Origin: Serratia marcescens
GTDB lineage: Bacteria; Pseudomonadota; Gammaproteobacteria; Enterobacterales; Enterobacteriaceae
Reading direction: 5' to 3'
NCBI RefSeq assembly: GCF_006715005.1
Contig: NZ_VFMJ01000001.1
Location: 2,418,001 to 2,482,000 of the forward strand
Length of the DNA: 64,000 bases
Position numbers and translations under genes: made by a program. Positions within the stretch are counted from its first letter, which is position 1. Each line of letters begins with the position of its first letter. Below, one piece after another: positions 1-7,543 of this stretch. The notes under the pieces were generated by a model that did no database searches, had not been told where the DNA came from, and worked only from the letters and a program-made list of their open reading frames with translations.

Positions 1-1255
1 CCATCTGCATCAGTACCGCCAGCGCCGCGGAATCCAGCGCGGAAATTTCATAGCGTTTGTTCAGCTCGATCGTAGCCTCACCGCTGCCGGCAAACATCAC
101 CGCGAACGCCAGCGCCCGGTTGATAGCCTGCTCCACGTTGCCGACGCACAGAGACAGGATGCTGTTATCGGTCTGCGCCTCGTCCGTGGCCTGCGTTGCG
201 GTACGGGCGGAGGTATTACGCTCCACCAGCTTCGCACCCAGCATGGCCATCTGCTTTTCGCGGCGTTCGGCCACCGTCAACGGCAGATTGCGGTCTTCGG
301 CCTGCACGATGCTGATCACGCCGTCTTTTGGCAGTAAAATTCCCTTCGTTGAACCGACTTTGACGCCACTCGATAGATATTTGTCGGCCCATTGCTGATC
401 CAGGCCGCCTACTGCAATTGTTGGCTGCCCGGTGAGGTGAGAAATCTCGGCGATATCCGCTTCCGCCTGGTAGTGCTTAACGTTCACGTTGGCGATATCA
501 GCCAGTGGCGGCGCATCGGGTGTGTGATCGTTGTTGCTCGAGCCAATCCATGACCACGGCAACTCCGTAAGCTGCTTGCCGGCGCTGTCTCTCAGTTCGA
601 CCAGCTTTCCCTCCATCATGCCGGCGGCGCTTTGCTGCCAACGGCGGGCATACGCCAGCCCATTAACCAGGCGCAGCTCGATCCACACCTTTTGCAGCAA
701 CAGCTCGAAATTCTGCGGGTCGTCCACGGGTTCGACGTAGTGAACCACCACCAGCGACGTCTTACCGGCGGTCACGCGCCAGTTAATGATTTCTTTGGCG
801 GTGAACAGGCGCAGGATTGGCCGGCCAAGCCGGGCCAGCGTCTGGCTACCGGAGGCGGTGTAGTCCGTCAGGATACCGGCGCGCCCCCGCTGTAAATTCT
901 GGCTGACTCCATCGCGGATCAGCTGTGTGAGAGGTTGCCCCTCGCCGTCGGCGTCCGCCTCCAGTTCCGCAACGCGGCCGGTAAGCGTGATTTTTACCGG
1001 CTTGTTGAAGGCGATACCCAGCAGTCCGGAGAGCGTCCGCCCGGTAGCATTGATAAATGGCGCCCGCTGCTTATACGCCTTGTAGCGAATATCCTGCGGG
1101 TCGTCGTTGATGCTGTCGCTGCTGGGGTGCGGCAGGTATTTTTTGCCGCGCTTTTTAATTTTTCGCTCACCATCAACGCAGTCACCGACGAGCTCCCACT
1201 CGGGCAGAAACTCGCGGTATGCCGGGTGGCGATAATCGATGTTTTGCGTGGACAT
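1..1255 (-). CDS. Phage portal-like protein, DUF4055 family (3' part outside window)
   Basis: The reading frame is open without a stop from an ATG at 1255 to the window edge, giving about 418 codons of a longer protein. It begins MSTQNIDYRHPAYREF and later contains a GLDQQWADKYL motif. I associate both with the DUF4055 family, which takes the portal position next to terminase in many tailed phages. The portal forms the dodecameric ring through which DNA enters the capsid. Its ATG overlaps the terminase stop (TGATG on the minus strand), as expected for translational coupling. Family assignment is from recall; the position directly after terL is strong support. Confidence 0.8.
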   Translation of the reverse strand, partial: MSTQNIDYRHPAYREFLPEWELVGDCVDGERKIKKRGKKYLPHPSSDSINDDPQDIRYKAYKQRAPFINATGRTLSGLLGIAFNKPVKITLTGRVAELEADADGEGQPLTQLIRDGVSQNLQRGRAGILTDYTASGSQTLARLGRPILRLFTAKEIINWRVTAGKTSLVVVHYVEPVDDPQNFELLLQKVWIELRLVNGLAYARRWQQSAAGMMEGKLVELRDSAGKQLTELPWSWIGSSNNDHTPDAPPLADIANVNVKHYQAEADIAEISHLTGQPTIAVGGLDQQWADKYLSSGVKVGSTKGILLPKDGVISIVQAEDRNLPLTVAERREKQMAMLGAKLVERNTSARTATQATDEAQTDNSILSLCVGNVEQAINRALAFAVMFAGSGEATIELNKRYEISALDSAALAVLMQM

Positions 1256-2565
1256 CAGTATGCGAATCCTATGTTGAGGTTGGTCACCGGCTTGATGATC
1301 GGGAAGGTTTTGTGGATGTAGTAGCCGGCGCCGTCGTTGGGGTGGTCGTTGTCGGATTTTTTATCCGGCTCGCCGGTTTTTTCATCCCATACCTGCTGCT
1401 CGAGGCATTCGGTGTAAACCGGGCAGCGTGCCACGTTGACCTTGTAGCGCCGTTCGCCGTTGGCATTACAGAACATTGCATTCATCGCGTTGATGCGGTC
1501 TTTAACCGGCGGGTTGGCGTTATCGACTATCACGTTGAAGCCGGCATCCTGCAGCTGGGCAATATCCGTTTTGCTGGCGTTGTTCGACTTGCGGGAATCA
1601 CCGGACGCATCCGGGTAGATGTAAATTTCCCGCACCTTGCGATAATCGGCGCCATCGTAGAGCCAGAAACGCTCCTTGATGATGCGGATCATGTCGGGGG
1701 TGTCGTACGCGTTGATGATTTCGTTAACCGCACACGGCAGCCCCAGGCGCAGAACGTGAACGATGCCGGCCATCTTGCCAACGTTGAAATCCATCCCGAT
1801 ATAAAGCGGCTCGCCGGGCTGCTCCACCTCGTCGCAGTTGTTCAAGCGGCGATCGAACTGGTGGTAAATGGTGCCGCTCGTCAGGTTGGTAAACTGCCCG
1901 CGCAGGTAGGCTTTAATAAGCTCCGGCGGATAGCTCCCCATCAGCGAGGGAATGTAGTCCGGTGGCAGGTTCTTTTCGTTGTCGAACGTCGACGCCTGCA
2001 CAAGGCCGTACAGCGTCGCCAGCTCCGGCTTGTCGCGTACCTCTTTGACGAACTGGAGCCAAACGAATTTGAACCCTTCCGGCGTCGTGGTGACGTCAAT
2101 CCCATTGCGTAGCCCGTCCACCTTGTAACGCATACGCGCGATGATTTTTCGCCAGGCCTTTTGTGCCTTCTCCTTTTTCATCACGTCGAGCTCGTCGATC
2201 AGCGCGTTACCGATTTTAAAACCGACGATAGTTTCCGGCTTTTCCATCGAGCGGCAGATCGTCGTTCCGCGGTACTGCCGGCCGGCGTAGAAATGCACCT
2301 CTTTGTTACTCTCGTTGATCTGGACGCGCATCCCCCAGTCGTGCGCCACTTCCTCGACCGTCGGGTAAAAAATATCGCGGATCTGCGGATAGGTCGGCGC
2401 AAAGTAGCCCTGGTTAATGCGGGGGAACTCCCACATGCCCTTGCAGATACCGCCGCACCCTACCCACGTTTTGCCTGAACCGAACCCGGCCACGTAGGCT
2501 TTGAACTTGTGCGGCATCGCCAAAAACCGGGCCTGAGGAATATTAAGCGTCGGCGCTATCATCAT
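1255..2565 (-). CDS. terL: Terminase large subunit
   Basis: This 436-residue packaging motor and nuclease cuts and pumps phage DNA into proheads. A P-loop GFGSGKT lies at residues 27-33, a Walker B-like ALIDELD at 121-127 and a coupling motif TTTPEGF at 159-165. The C-terminal RNase H-like nuclease begins around IGMDF, with Asp259 a likely metal ligand. Length and order are those of a complete TerL. The start overlaps the end of the small-subunit gene by 23 bp and the stop overlaps the portal ATG, so the three packaging genes form one translationally coupled unit. Two consecutive ATGs at the start leave the first codon uncertain by one. Confidence 0.95.
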   Translation of the reverse strand: MMIAPTLNIPQARFLAMPHKFKAYVAGFGSGKTWVGCGGICKGMWEFPRINQGYFAPTYPQIRDIFYPTVEEVAHDWGMRVQINESNKEVHFYAGRQYRGTTICRSMEKPETIVGFKIGNALIDELDVMKKEKAQKAWRKIIARMRYKVDGLRNGIDVTTTPEGFKFVWLQFVKEVRDKPELATLYGLVQASTFDNEKNLPPDYIPSLMGSYPPELIKAYLRGQFTNLTSGTIYHQFDRRLNNCDEVEQPGEPLYIGMDFNVGKMAGIVHVLRLGLPCAVNEIINAYDTPDMIRIIKERFWLYDGADYRKVREIYIYPDASGDSRKSNNASKTDIAQLQDAGFNVIVDNANPPVKDRINAMNAMFCNANGERRYKVNVARCPVYTECLEQQVWDEKTGEPDKKSDNDHPNDGAGYYIHKTFPIIKPVTNLNIGFAY

Positions 2566-3346
2566 CCCTCCTGGCGTCTACCACGTTGATATTGATCGCC
2601 ACCGGCTTCGGTGTGTCGTTGTCGTCATCGTCGGCCAGCTCTTTACCGAGCTTTTCGCACTCCAGGCGAGTCTTATCTGTTGCCGCGCGGCGAAAATCGG
2701 TATCTGCTTCAATTTTTGGCAACATCGCCTCGCTAACGGCTAGCTGGCTGAAGGTACGCAAAATCGACTCGATGCGTGCCGTGTTGCGATCCATTGCCTG
2801 TTCAGCGCCGCGGATGTTTTCGCGGAGGATTTTTTTTCGCTCTTCGTTTTCTTCATCGCGGAGCGCTTCGCCCCAGCGGCCAATGTTCGCCGCCGCAATC
2901 AGGTTGGACGCCTGCACCCGGCGCAGTTCATCCTCCAGCCCCATAGCTTCGGCATCTTCAATCACATCATCAGGAAGGAGCATCCGCCGGGCATAGCCAC
3001 CATGTTTCAAAGCAGCTCGGTTGTTTGCACCGAAAGGGTTAACAGGCGGGTCTGTGCGTTTGCCACGAATCGGTTTCGTTTTTGGCTCTGGGGCTTCGCC
3101 GCCTTCTTGGATGCTCCCAGATTTGGCGCTACGTCCACCGGTACGCACCTTTGATTTTTGCGTACCGCTTTTGCGTACCTGCGTACCTTTTTGCGTACCG
3201 CTCTTTCCCTTGCGTACCCAGCCATGCTTTTTGGCGCGCTTCCTGATTGCCCCCTCACTGATGCCGTATATCTCTGCCAAGTCGCGGAGAGAAAGTTGAC
3301 CGGCACAGTAATCGCGCTCGAGGCCGCTTTCTTCCGGTTGTGACAT
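2543..3346 (-). CDS. terS: Terminase small subunit
   Basis: This 267-residue protein recognises the packaging site and delivers it to TerL. Residues 12-45 form a helix-turn-helix (LSLRDLAEIYGISEGAIRKRAKK), followed by a basic low-complexity linker. A helical C-terminal half carries the NPFGANNRAALKHG motif usual in this family, then an acidic tail. I chose the start at 3346 (MSQPEESG) because GGAG lies six bases upstream; the longer frame from 3370 lacks a good site. A tandem GTQKGTQ/KSGTQK stretch in the linker comes from a short DNA repeat around 3150-3210. Confidence 0.88.
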   Translation of the reverse strand: MSQPEESGLERDYCAGQLSLRDLAEIYGISEGAIRKRAKKHGWVRKGKSGTQKGTQVRKSGTQKSKVRTGGRSAKSGSIQEGGEAPEPKTKPIRGKRTDPPVNPFGANNRAALKHGGYARRMLLPDDVIEDAEAMGLEDELRRVQASNLIAAANIGRWGEALRDEENEERKKILRENIRGAEQAMDRNTARIESILRTFSQLAVSEAMLPKIEADTDFRRAATDKTRLECEKLGKELADDDDNDTPKPVAININVVDARRDDDSADA

Positions 3347-3513
3347 AGCATTCTCCATAAAAAAAGCCATCAGCCTGCGGGTGCGCTGGGTGCGCGGTGG
3401 GTGCAGGTAGACGGCTTTGGTGATTTTGCTTGCGCATTACACAGCAGTCTGATAAGCCTGCTCTGTGATACAAAAGCACATACGTAATCGTCATGAATTC
3501 CACCGGAGGAACT

Positions 3514-3804
3514 GTGAAGCTAAATGAATTTGCGCACCCCGAACCCATCCTTTCAGATGCAGAATTAGCTACGATAAAGATCGGTAGCCTGGTAAAAATT
3601 CAACTCACTGATGGAATTGGCGATAAATTTAACGAGACAATTATCGTTGAAGTAACTGGGCGGGATGAGCACTTTATTGAAGGAAAATTCATTAAACGCC
3701 AGCTTGGGCGATTTGATGATAAATCAAAGGAATTTAAATCACCTTTCGCTTTGGATACGTTTCATTTTATCAAAGAGGCTGTATTTGCTATAGAAAACGA
3801 CTAG
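3514..3804 (+). CDS. Small AT-rich protein of unknown function, probable moron
   Basis: This 96-residue protein is encoded opposite to all neighbouring late genes and is visibly AT-richer than them. The likely start is GTG at 3514, preceded by GGAGG five bases upstream; an ATG at 3493 in the same frame has no such site. The middle (residues about 19-45, IKIGSLVKIQLTDG then IIVEVT) looks like a small beta-barrel and faintly resembles DUF2314-type proteins. I do not recognise the family with confidence. Being on the other strand, between the lysis and packaging genes, with its own hairpin downstream, fits a moron: a late-acquired gene expressed independently of the phage programme. Confidence 0.6.
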   Translation: MKLNEFAHPEPILSDAELATIKIGSLVKIQLTDGIGDKFNETIIVEVTGRDEHFIEGKFIKRQLGRFDDKSKEFKSPFALDTFHFIKEAVFAIEND

Positions 3805-3815
3805 TTGGTGAACAA

Positions 3816-3854
3816 GCATTATCGGTGGCACTCATTGAATGCCACCGATAATGC
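3816..3854. terminator. Perfect 15-bp inverted repeat between convergent genes
   Basis: GCATTATCGGTGGCA (3816-3830) pairs exactly with TGCCACCGATAATGC (3840-3854) across a 9-nt loop. It lies between the stop of the + strand orphan gene (3804) and the stop of the leftward Acb2-like gene (3863). No U-tract follows on either strand, so it is not a textbook terminator. It may still stop, pause or stabilise the two converging transcripts. Confidence 0.5.
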
Positions 3855-3862
3855 AGATGGTG

Positions 3863-4111
3863 TTAGCAATCAGCATCCAGCTTCGCAACAGACCGGCAAG
3901 CGGCCATACAAGCTCGCTTCATGTCCATCTCAGCCTGACGAGCCCGATCTGTTGCTTCCCAATCGGCCCGCACATCGCCAACATGCTCTCGCAGAAGTTT
4001 GATGAAGTGGCGGCTGATATCGTTGAATTGGTTCATCTTCCCGATTTCGGCAAATGACAGCTCACGGTACCCCGTCACAGTATTGCCATCTTGCGGCTTA
4101 GCTTCGCTCAT
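3863..4111 (-). CDS. Acb2/Tad1-like small phage protein (candidate anti-CBASS sponge)
   Basis: This 82-residue helical protein resembles the Acb2/Tad1 hairpin family. Early in the protein is GYRELSFAEIGKMNQ, matching the family pattern GYRxLSxxEIxxMN; near the end is CMAACRSVAK, matching the family's closing (M)xxxRxVAxP helix. Acb2 proteins are hexameric sponges that sequester cyclic di- and trinucleotides made by CBASS and related defences. The ATG overlaps the Rz1 stop (ATGA), so it is translated with the lysis cassette, a late position. One family lysine after the MN motif appears replaced, so ligand preference is uncertain. Assignment is from recalled family patterns only. Confidence 0.6.
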   Translation of the reverse strand: MSEAKPQDGNTVTGYRELSFAEIGKMNQFNDISRHFIKLLREHVGDVRADWEATDRARQAEMDMKRACMAACRSVAKLDADC

Positions 4112-4377
4112 TGTTTTCTTCCGGCGGCTGCCCGCCATTGGTTCAGCGTGGCCACCTGGCCGGCGCAGATTGATAACGCTGTTTGCAGCGCCAGCGCGTG
4201 GCTGCCGATATCCCCCCAGGTATCACCCTGCAATTTTGGTTGTTCGCAGGGGGTGAACACCGATTCAGGGGGAACCAGCACGAGCGGCGCCGGCGGCTGT
4301 GGTGTCCGTTCCGCGCAGGAGGCCAAGAACAGCACCAGGAGCAGTGCGGCGGGCGCACTCGTCATTTTTAATGGCAT
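4108..4377 (-). CDS. Rz1-like outer-membrane spanin lipoprotein
   Basis: This is an 89-residue (or 85 from the second Met) o-spanin. A lipoprotein signal ends at the lipobox LASC (Cys21), followed by a proline-rich stretch (PQPPAPLVLVPPES), both hallmarks of Rz1. It starts inside Rz in a different frame and runs beyond its end, the usual overlapping spanin arrangement. With Rz it spans the periplasm and fuses inner and outer membranes in the last lysis step. Its stop overlaps the start of the Acb2-like gene. Confidence 0.85.
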   Translation of the reverse strand: MPLKMTSAPAALLLVLFLASCAERTPQPPAPLVLVPPESVFTPCEQPKLQGDTWGDIGSHALALQTALSICAGQVATLNQWRAAAGRKQ

Positions 4378-4651
4378 CCTGATATTTCCTCTGGTAGTTT
4401 TCGCCCTGCTGGCGCAGCTGCTGCTCTCTCCGTTGCTGTTCGGCCATCATTGCGCGATTGCGGGCGTCATCCGCGCGCAGTGTGGTGATCAGTCCTGCCT
4501 GCTGCGCCAGCGTCTTCTGCTGTTCTGCAGCCTGCTGGCGTGCCAGGTCCAACCGGTGCGACAACAGCGAGCTGTAGCCACCCAGGCAGATTGACGCCAC
4601 CAGCAGGAGCAACATTCCCCCGCCGGCCAGTTTTGAGATCCAGCCACTCAT
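4265..4651 (-). CDS. Rz-like inner-membrane spanin
   Basis: This 128-residue i-spanin has an N-terminal membrane anchor at residues 10-28 (GGGMLLLLVASICLGGY). A long Gln/Arg/Glu-rich coiled coil follows, reaching into the periplasm to meet Rz1. Its ATG overlaps the endolysin stop (ATGA). Position, topology and the embedded Rz1 frame make the call secure although spanins diverge strongly in sequence. Confidence 0.85.
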   Translation of the reverse strand: MSGWISKLAGGGMLLLLVASICLGGYSSLLSHRLDLARQQAAEQQKTLAQQAGLITTLRADDARNRAMMAEQQRREQQLRQQGENYQRKYQDAIKNDECARRTAPGAVLGLLRGTDTTAAGAARAGSP

Positions 4652-5271
4652 GCCAGTGCCTGGCGCGCACGCTCGAATCGTTCTTTGCGGTCTGCCAGCC
4701 CGTTATTGCCGCCGTTGATTAGCAGCGTCACCCGTTCGACGTCGCCGGCGTACTGGCCACAATTCCGCGATTTCCAGAACCAGCCGGCGGAGCGCATCGC
4801 GTACTCGTCTTTTTCCAGCAGGTCAGGCACCAACAGCAAATCGGTTTTGATGCCGGCGCTGCAGGCGCGATAATTGTCGGCGCCGGTGATCTGGATCAGG
4901 CCGCGCCCGCGGTATTTCCAACCGTCCCCCGTGGATTTGTTACCCAGGCGGCCGCCGTAGACGAGATTCGCGATCGCCGCCTGGCGGTTCACCGGCACCA
5001 CCGATTCGCCGCGCTGGCGCCCAAGCATTTTGCATTGCTCCGCAGTTAGCCGCTTGCCAAAGGTCGATTGCAGACCGGCCACGCTGTAGTTGAACGATTC
5101 CGCGACCGCGGTGAAACCGGCCGACTCATGCCCTACCTGAGCAATGAACATTGCCTGCGCCACTGGCGAGGTGATGCCAAACTCGGCGAACGTCGCCTCC
5201 AGATGTGGAAACCAGCGCGCGGCCAGTCCGGCGCCAATGCCGGCCGCCTCTTTGAATTGATCCTGAGTCAT
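4648..5271 (-). CDS. Glycoside hydrolase family 19 endolysin
   Basis: This 207-residue phage lysozyme has the chitinase-19 fold and cleaves the peptidoglycan glycan strand. QVGHESAGFT carries the general-acid Glu49 and the second catalytic Glu58 follows nine residues later; YRGRGLIQITG is the family's substrate-cleft motif and LINGGNNGL the C-terminal one. There is no signal peptide or anchor, so release depends on the holin. It lies 3 bp downstream of the holin and overlaps Rz. Confidence 0.93.
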   Translation of the reverse strand: MTQDQFKEAAGIGAGLAARWFPHLEATFAEFGITSPVAQAMFIAQVGHESAGFTAVAESFNYSVAGLQSTFGKRLTAEQCKMLGRQRGESVVPVNRQAAIANLVYGGRLGNKSTGDGWKYRGRGLIQITGADNYRACSAGIKTDLLLVPDLLEKDEYAMRSAGWFWKSRNCGQYAGDVERVTLLINGGNNGLADRKERFERARQALA

Positions 5272-5274
5272 GAA

Positions 5275-5610
5275 TTATTCCTGTCGTGGGGAGCCAGTGC
5301 GGTTGCTGGCGATGCGGCGCAGCATATTTCCGAAATAGTCGACACCGGCATAGCCGATAAACATGCTGCCGAGATAGGCATAGGTGGAATCCCAGCCGAT
5401 CGCAGCCAGGCAATCTTTGATGAAATACGCGACCATCGCGCACATAGCGGCGTCAATTAGTCGGCGCGTCCATCCCTGCTGGCCAACGTACGCGCTGCGC
5501 AGTAACGCCATTACCGCAGCCGTGGCCGCATAGCCGCCGCCCTCCTTGTGGGCAGCAAGCCATGTGAGCAACTGCCCCCACACATCGGGGTTTTTGTCAG
5601 GCATTTTCAT
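5275..5610 (-). CDS. Lambda-family holin, likely dual start
   Basis: This 111-residue protein closely follows lambda S in layout. It starts MKMPDK (lambda MKMPEK) and has three membrane segments, roughly residues 28-44, 52-70 and 77-95. It contains IDAAMCAMVAYFIKD against lambda IDATMCAIIAWFIRD, then FIGYAG. The holin forms inner-membrane holes that release the endolysin and set lysis time. The MKM opening suggests the lambda scheme in which the longer product (Met1) acts as antiholin and the shorter (Met3) as holin. Confidence 0.9.
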   Translation of the reverse strand: MKMPDKNPDVWGQLLTWLAAHKEGGGYAATAAVMALLRSAYVGQQGWTRRLIDAAMCAMVAYFIKDCLAAIGWDSTYAYLGSMFIGYAGVDYFGNMLRRIASNRTGSPRQE

Positions 5611-5676
5611 GTCCTCCCCCTGTCGGGGCTGGCCCGATCGTCGGGTGATGAAAAAGAAAACCCGGCGGGTGCCGGG

Positions 5677-6450
5677 CTAGGGTGAATTCTCAGGTTTCGG
5701 GTATGGCTTCGGGCTGAACAGCTTCGTGTTTAGCCGCCGGCGCGCCCGCTTGTTCAGAAAGCGGATATACCTGAACTGATTAAATGTGTGTGCGGTGGCG
5801 CGGTGTGCGTTCGCCTGCAAAAAATTACCTCGGGCGCCAGCTTTGCGTCCCTTCGTGGTCATGGCGATCTTGTGATACCACTCTCCATCGAGCTCGTAAA
5901 ACGTCGTTTGATGGCTACCAACGTAATCGAAATTGCTCGCCTGATACACGACGCCGAACCGGCCACAGCGTTCGTCGGCGAACGTCTGCACCCAATCCAC
6001 AGCGGGATAGAGCAACTTGATGGTTTTCAGCGCATAGCTGATTGCGCGAGATTCGGTATTGCGCGGCATCCGGTCATGCACCCAGAGCCGGTTTAACTCC
6101 ATGTATTCTCGGTTTCCGGTGCCGGTCACAACGCGCGCCCCGCTGCTCGGGTTCATCGCGTAGCCCCACTGCATGACGCCCACCAGATCGCGGCCGTCAA
6201 AAATACCCAGGTGCAAATAGGAGTTGTTCACTACGCGCTTGCTGTAGTGAAAATGGCTGATCACCAGGCGGGCAAGCCAAACCGGGATCGTTGCAACGTG
6301 GAGATCGTCGCATCCAAAACCGACGGTTTCGCCGGCATAGACGATCGGCGCCGGCTTTCCGCTGGCGCGTGATACAACTGCATTAACGTGATTTTTCAAG
6401 GTCTCGGCACTCCAATAGGCGGGTGTGCTCGTGACTGTTGACGCGGGCAT
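5677..6450 (-). CDS. Mom-like DNA adenine modification protein
   Basis: This protein of about 257 residues has the layout of the phage Mu Mom family, GNAT-fold enzymes that hypermodify adenines in phage DNA and protect it from restriction. Recognisable segments are [19 protein letters not shown], the central [10 protein letters not shown], and [16 protein letters not shown] followed by [10 protein letters not shown]. The ATG at 6450 (MPASTVTS) is chosen because upstream codons run back into the late terminator. It is the first gene after that terminator, so expression needs Q. An 11-bp hairpin directly upstream hides the only plausible ribosome-binding site (separate entry). No Com-like gene was found nearby. 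Assignment is from recall of the family. Confidence 0.72.
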   Translation of the reverse strand: MPASTVTSTPAYWSAETLKNHVNAVVSRASGKPAPIVYAGETVGFGCDDLHVATIPVWLARLVISHFHYSKRVVNNSYLHLGIFDGRDLVGVMQWGYAMNPSSGARVVTGTGNREYMELNRLWVHDRMPRNTESRAISYALKTIKLLYPAVDWVQTFADERCGRFGVVYQASNFDYVGSHQTTFYELDGEWYHKIAMTTKGRKAGARGNFLQANAHRATAHTFNQFRYIRFLNKRARRRLNTKLFSPKPYPKPENSP

Positions 6451-6453
6451 ACA

Positions 6454-6481
6454 GCCCCGGAAAGCGGCAACTTTCCGGGGC
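6454..6481 (-). promoter_or_regulatory. Hairpin sequestering the ribosome-binding site of the Mom-like gene
   Basis: GCCCCGGAAAG and CTTTCCGGGGC form a perfect 11-bp stem with a 6-nt loop. On the mRNA the 3' arm ends three bases before the AUG at 6450, and the only G-rich Shine-Dalgarno candidate (GGGG) lies inside that arm. In phage Mu, mom translation is blocked by mRNA structure until Com opens it. The same logic is inferred here. Confidence 0.6.
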
Positions 6482-6500
6482 GCCCATCTGGAGCGGTAAA

Positions 6501-6526
6501 TAAAAAAACCCGCGCGCGGGCGGGTT
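6501..6526 (-). terminator. Rho-independent terminator downstream of Q (tR'-like)
   Basis: On the minus strand AACCCGC and GCGGGTT pair across a 6-nt loop, followed by seven U residues. It sits about 35 bases downstream of a candidate late promoter and ahead of all lysis genes. That is where lambdoid phages place the terminator that Q overrides. Confidence 0.85.
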
Positions 6527-6560
6527 AACACAATTTTGGCAATTTATCAAATTAGCGTCG

Positions 6561-6589
6561 AATATGCCCTATTTTGTTGCATTTTGCAA
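6561..6589 (-). promoter_or_regulatory. Candidate late promoter pR'
   Basis: On the minus strand TTGCAA (6584-6589) and CATATT (6561-6566) are separated by exactly 17 bp. They overlap the last codons of Q and precede the terminator at 6501-6526. Position and spacing fit the Q-dependent late promoter; no qut site could be identified by eye. Confidence 0.5.
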
Positions 6590-7261
6590 TTCCAACCGAC
6601 AAATAATCTCTTCGCGACGTGACGATACCAGTTGCAGGGCTTCCACATCCATTTTCTCAGCGACCTCTTTCAGGCGCGCCCAGTGCGGCGCATATACCCG
6701 TGACCAGGTTGAACGGTCGACGCTCATCAAATTGGCCAGTGCGCTGCCGGCGTATTCCTTGTACGTCTCATTTTTGTTTTTTGCCGCTGTTTCCTGCACG
6801 GCCAGCCAGACTAACGACACCAGGCGCTTAATAATTTTTGACTGAAGGCGCTTGCCGACTTTATACGTCTGGTAGCTCTCCCACACGTACTGGCAAATTT
6901 CGGTCTGGTATTTGAACTGCAGATCGAAGCCGTAGCAGTAGCGCAGCCATGCGATTTGATGTTCGGCAAGCGTCATGACTGCGCGGCGCCACGCGCACGA
7001 CGAAAAGACATGATCGTTGATCGGTGGCATTGGTCGCCTGCGGCTGCGTGTTTCGAGCGCATAAACGGCGGAATTTTCCGCATAGGCCCAGCGCTCTCCC
7101 TCCAGTTCGACCTTGTGGATACGCTGGCGCGGATAGTGATTTTTATCCGCCGGCGGGTGCTCGATAAATGCCTGGAGTTGCCCCTTAGTGCCGCCGGAGT
7201 CATCATGCAGCGCATTGGTTAACTCCAGCCGTATATATTCCAGTTGCTGTGCGTTCATCAT
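6569..7261 (-). CDS. Antitermination protein Q (phage 82 type)
   Basis: This 230-residue late-gene activator binds near the late promoter and lets RNA polymerase read through the terminator into lysis and head genes. The N-terminus (QQLEYIRLELTNALHDDSGG, then LQAFIEHPP), the central RRRPMPP and WRRAVMTLAEHQIAWLRYCYG, and the C-terminal LMSVDRSTWSRVYAPHW follow the Phage_antiter_Q family I recall. The terminator directly after it and the lysis genes downstream fit. Two ATGs overlap the upstream stop, so the start is uncertain by one codon. Confidence 0.85.
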   Translation of the reverse strand: MMNAQQLEYIRLELTNALHDDSGGTKGQLQAFIEHPPADKNHYPRQRIHKVELEGERWAYAENSAVYALETRSRRRPMPPINDHVFSSCAWRRAVMTLAEHQIAWLRYCYGFDLQFKYQTEICQYVWESYQTYKVGKRLQSKIIKRLVSLVWLAVQETAAKNKNETYKEYAGSALANLMSVDRSTWSRVYAPHWARLKEVAEKMDVEALQLVSSRREEIICRLELQNATK

Positions 7262-7539
7262 TGCGGCACCACCAGCCCGCGGCGGGCGATTTGAATAATC
7301 GTCAGAACGATCGCGCGGTCCATCATCTGGCGCCGCTCTTCGCGTGATAGATCTTTGCCGTTATCGATCGCGGTGTGGCAACAAACGCAGAGCGCCGCGG
7401 TGGCGCAGTCGTCAGTTTTCAGCCCCATACCCTTCCCCTCGTTCCGGTGCGCGACCTGGGTTCCCCAGTTTCCACACAACACGCATTGTTCGATTTGCCC
7501 GACGGCCGCCAACCATTTTTTGCTGCGGTAAATTTTCAT
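7258..7539 (-). CDS. DUF1364 (YbcO-like) HNH-type nuclease
   Basis: This 93-residue protein has the metal-binding nuclease layout of YbcO. CVLCGNWG is a zinc pair, AHRNEGKGMG carries the HNH histidine and CVCCHTAID is the second zinc pair. The family sits in the nin-like region of lambdoid phages and probably acts in recombination or branched-DNA processing; the substrate is not known to me. The start at 7539 (MKIYRSKK) follows GGTGA and lies 5 bp after the DUF1367 stop. Its stop overlaps the start of Q. Confidence 0.78.
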   Translation of the reverse strand: MKIYRSKKWLAAVGQIEQCVLCGNWGTQVAHRNEGKGMGLKTDDCATAALCVCCHTAIDNGKDLSREERRQMMDRAIVLTIIQIARRGLVVPQ

Positions 7540-7543
7540 CGTC

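Noticed and set aside
1219-2112. A 297-codon frame antisense to terminase
   Set aside because: Terminase motifs on the other strand are unambiguous; this frame has only Val/Ala/Gly-rich mirror sequence.
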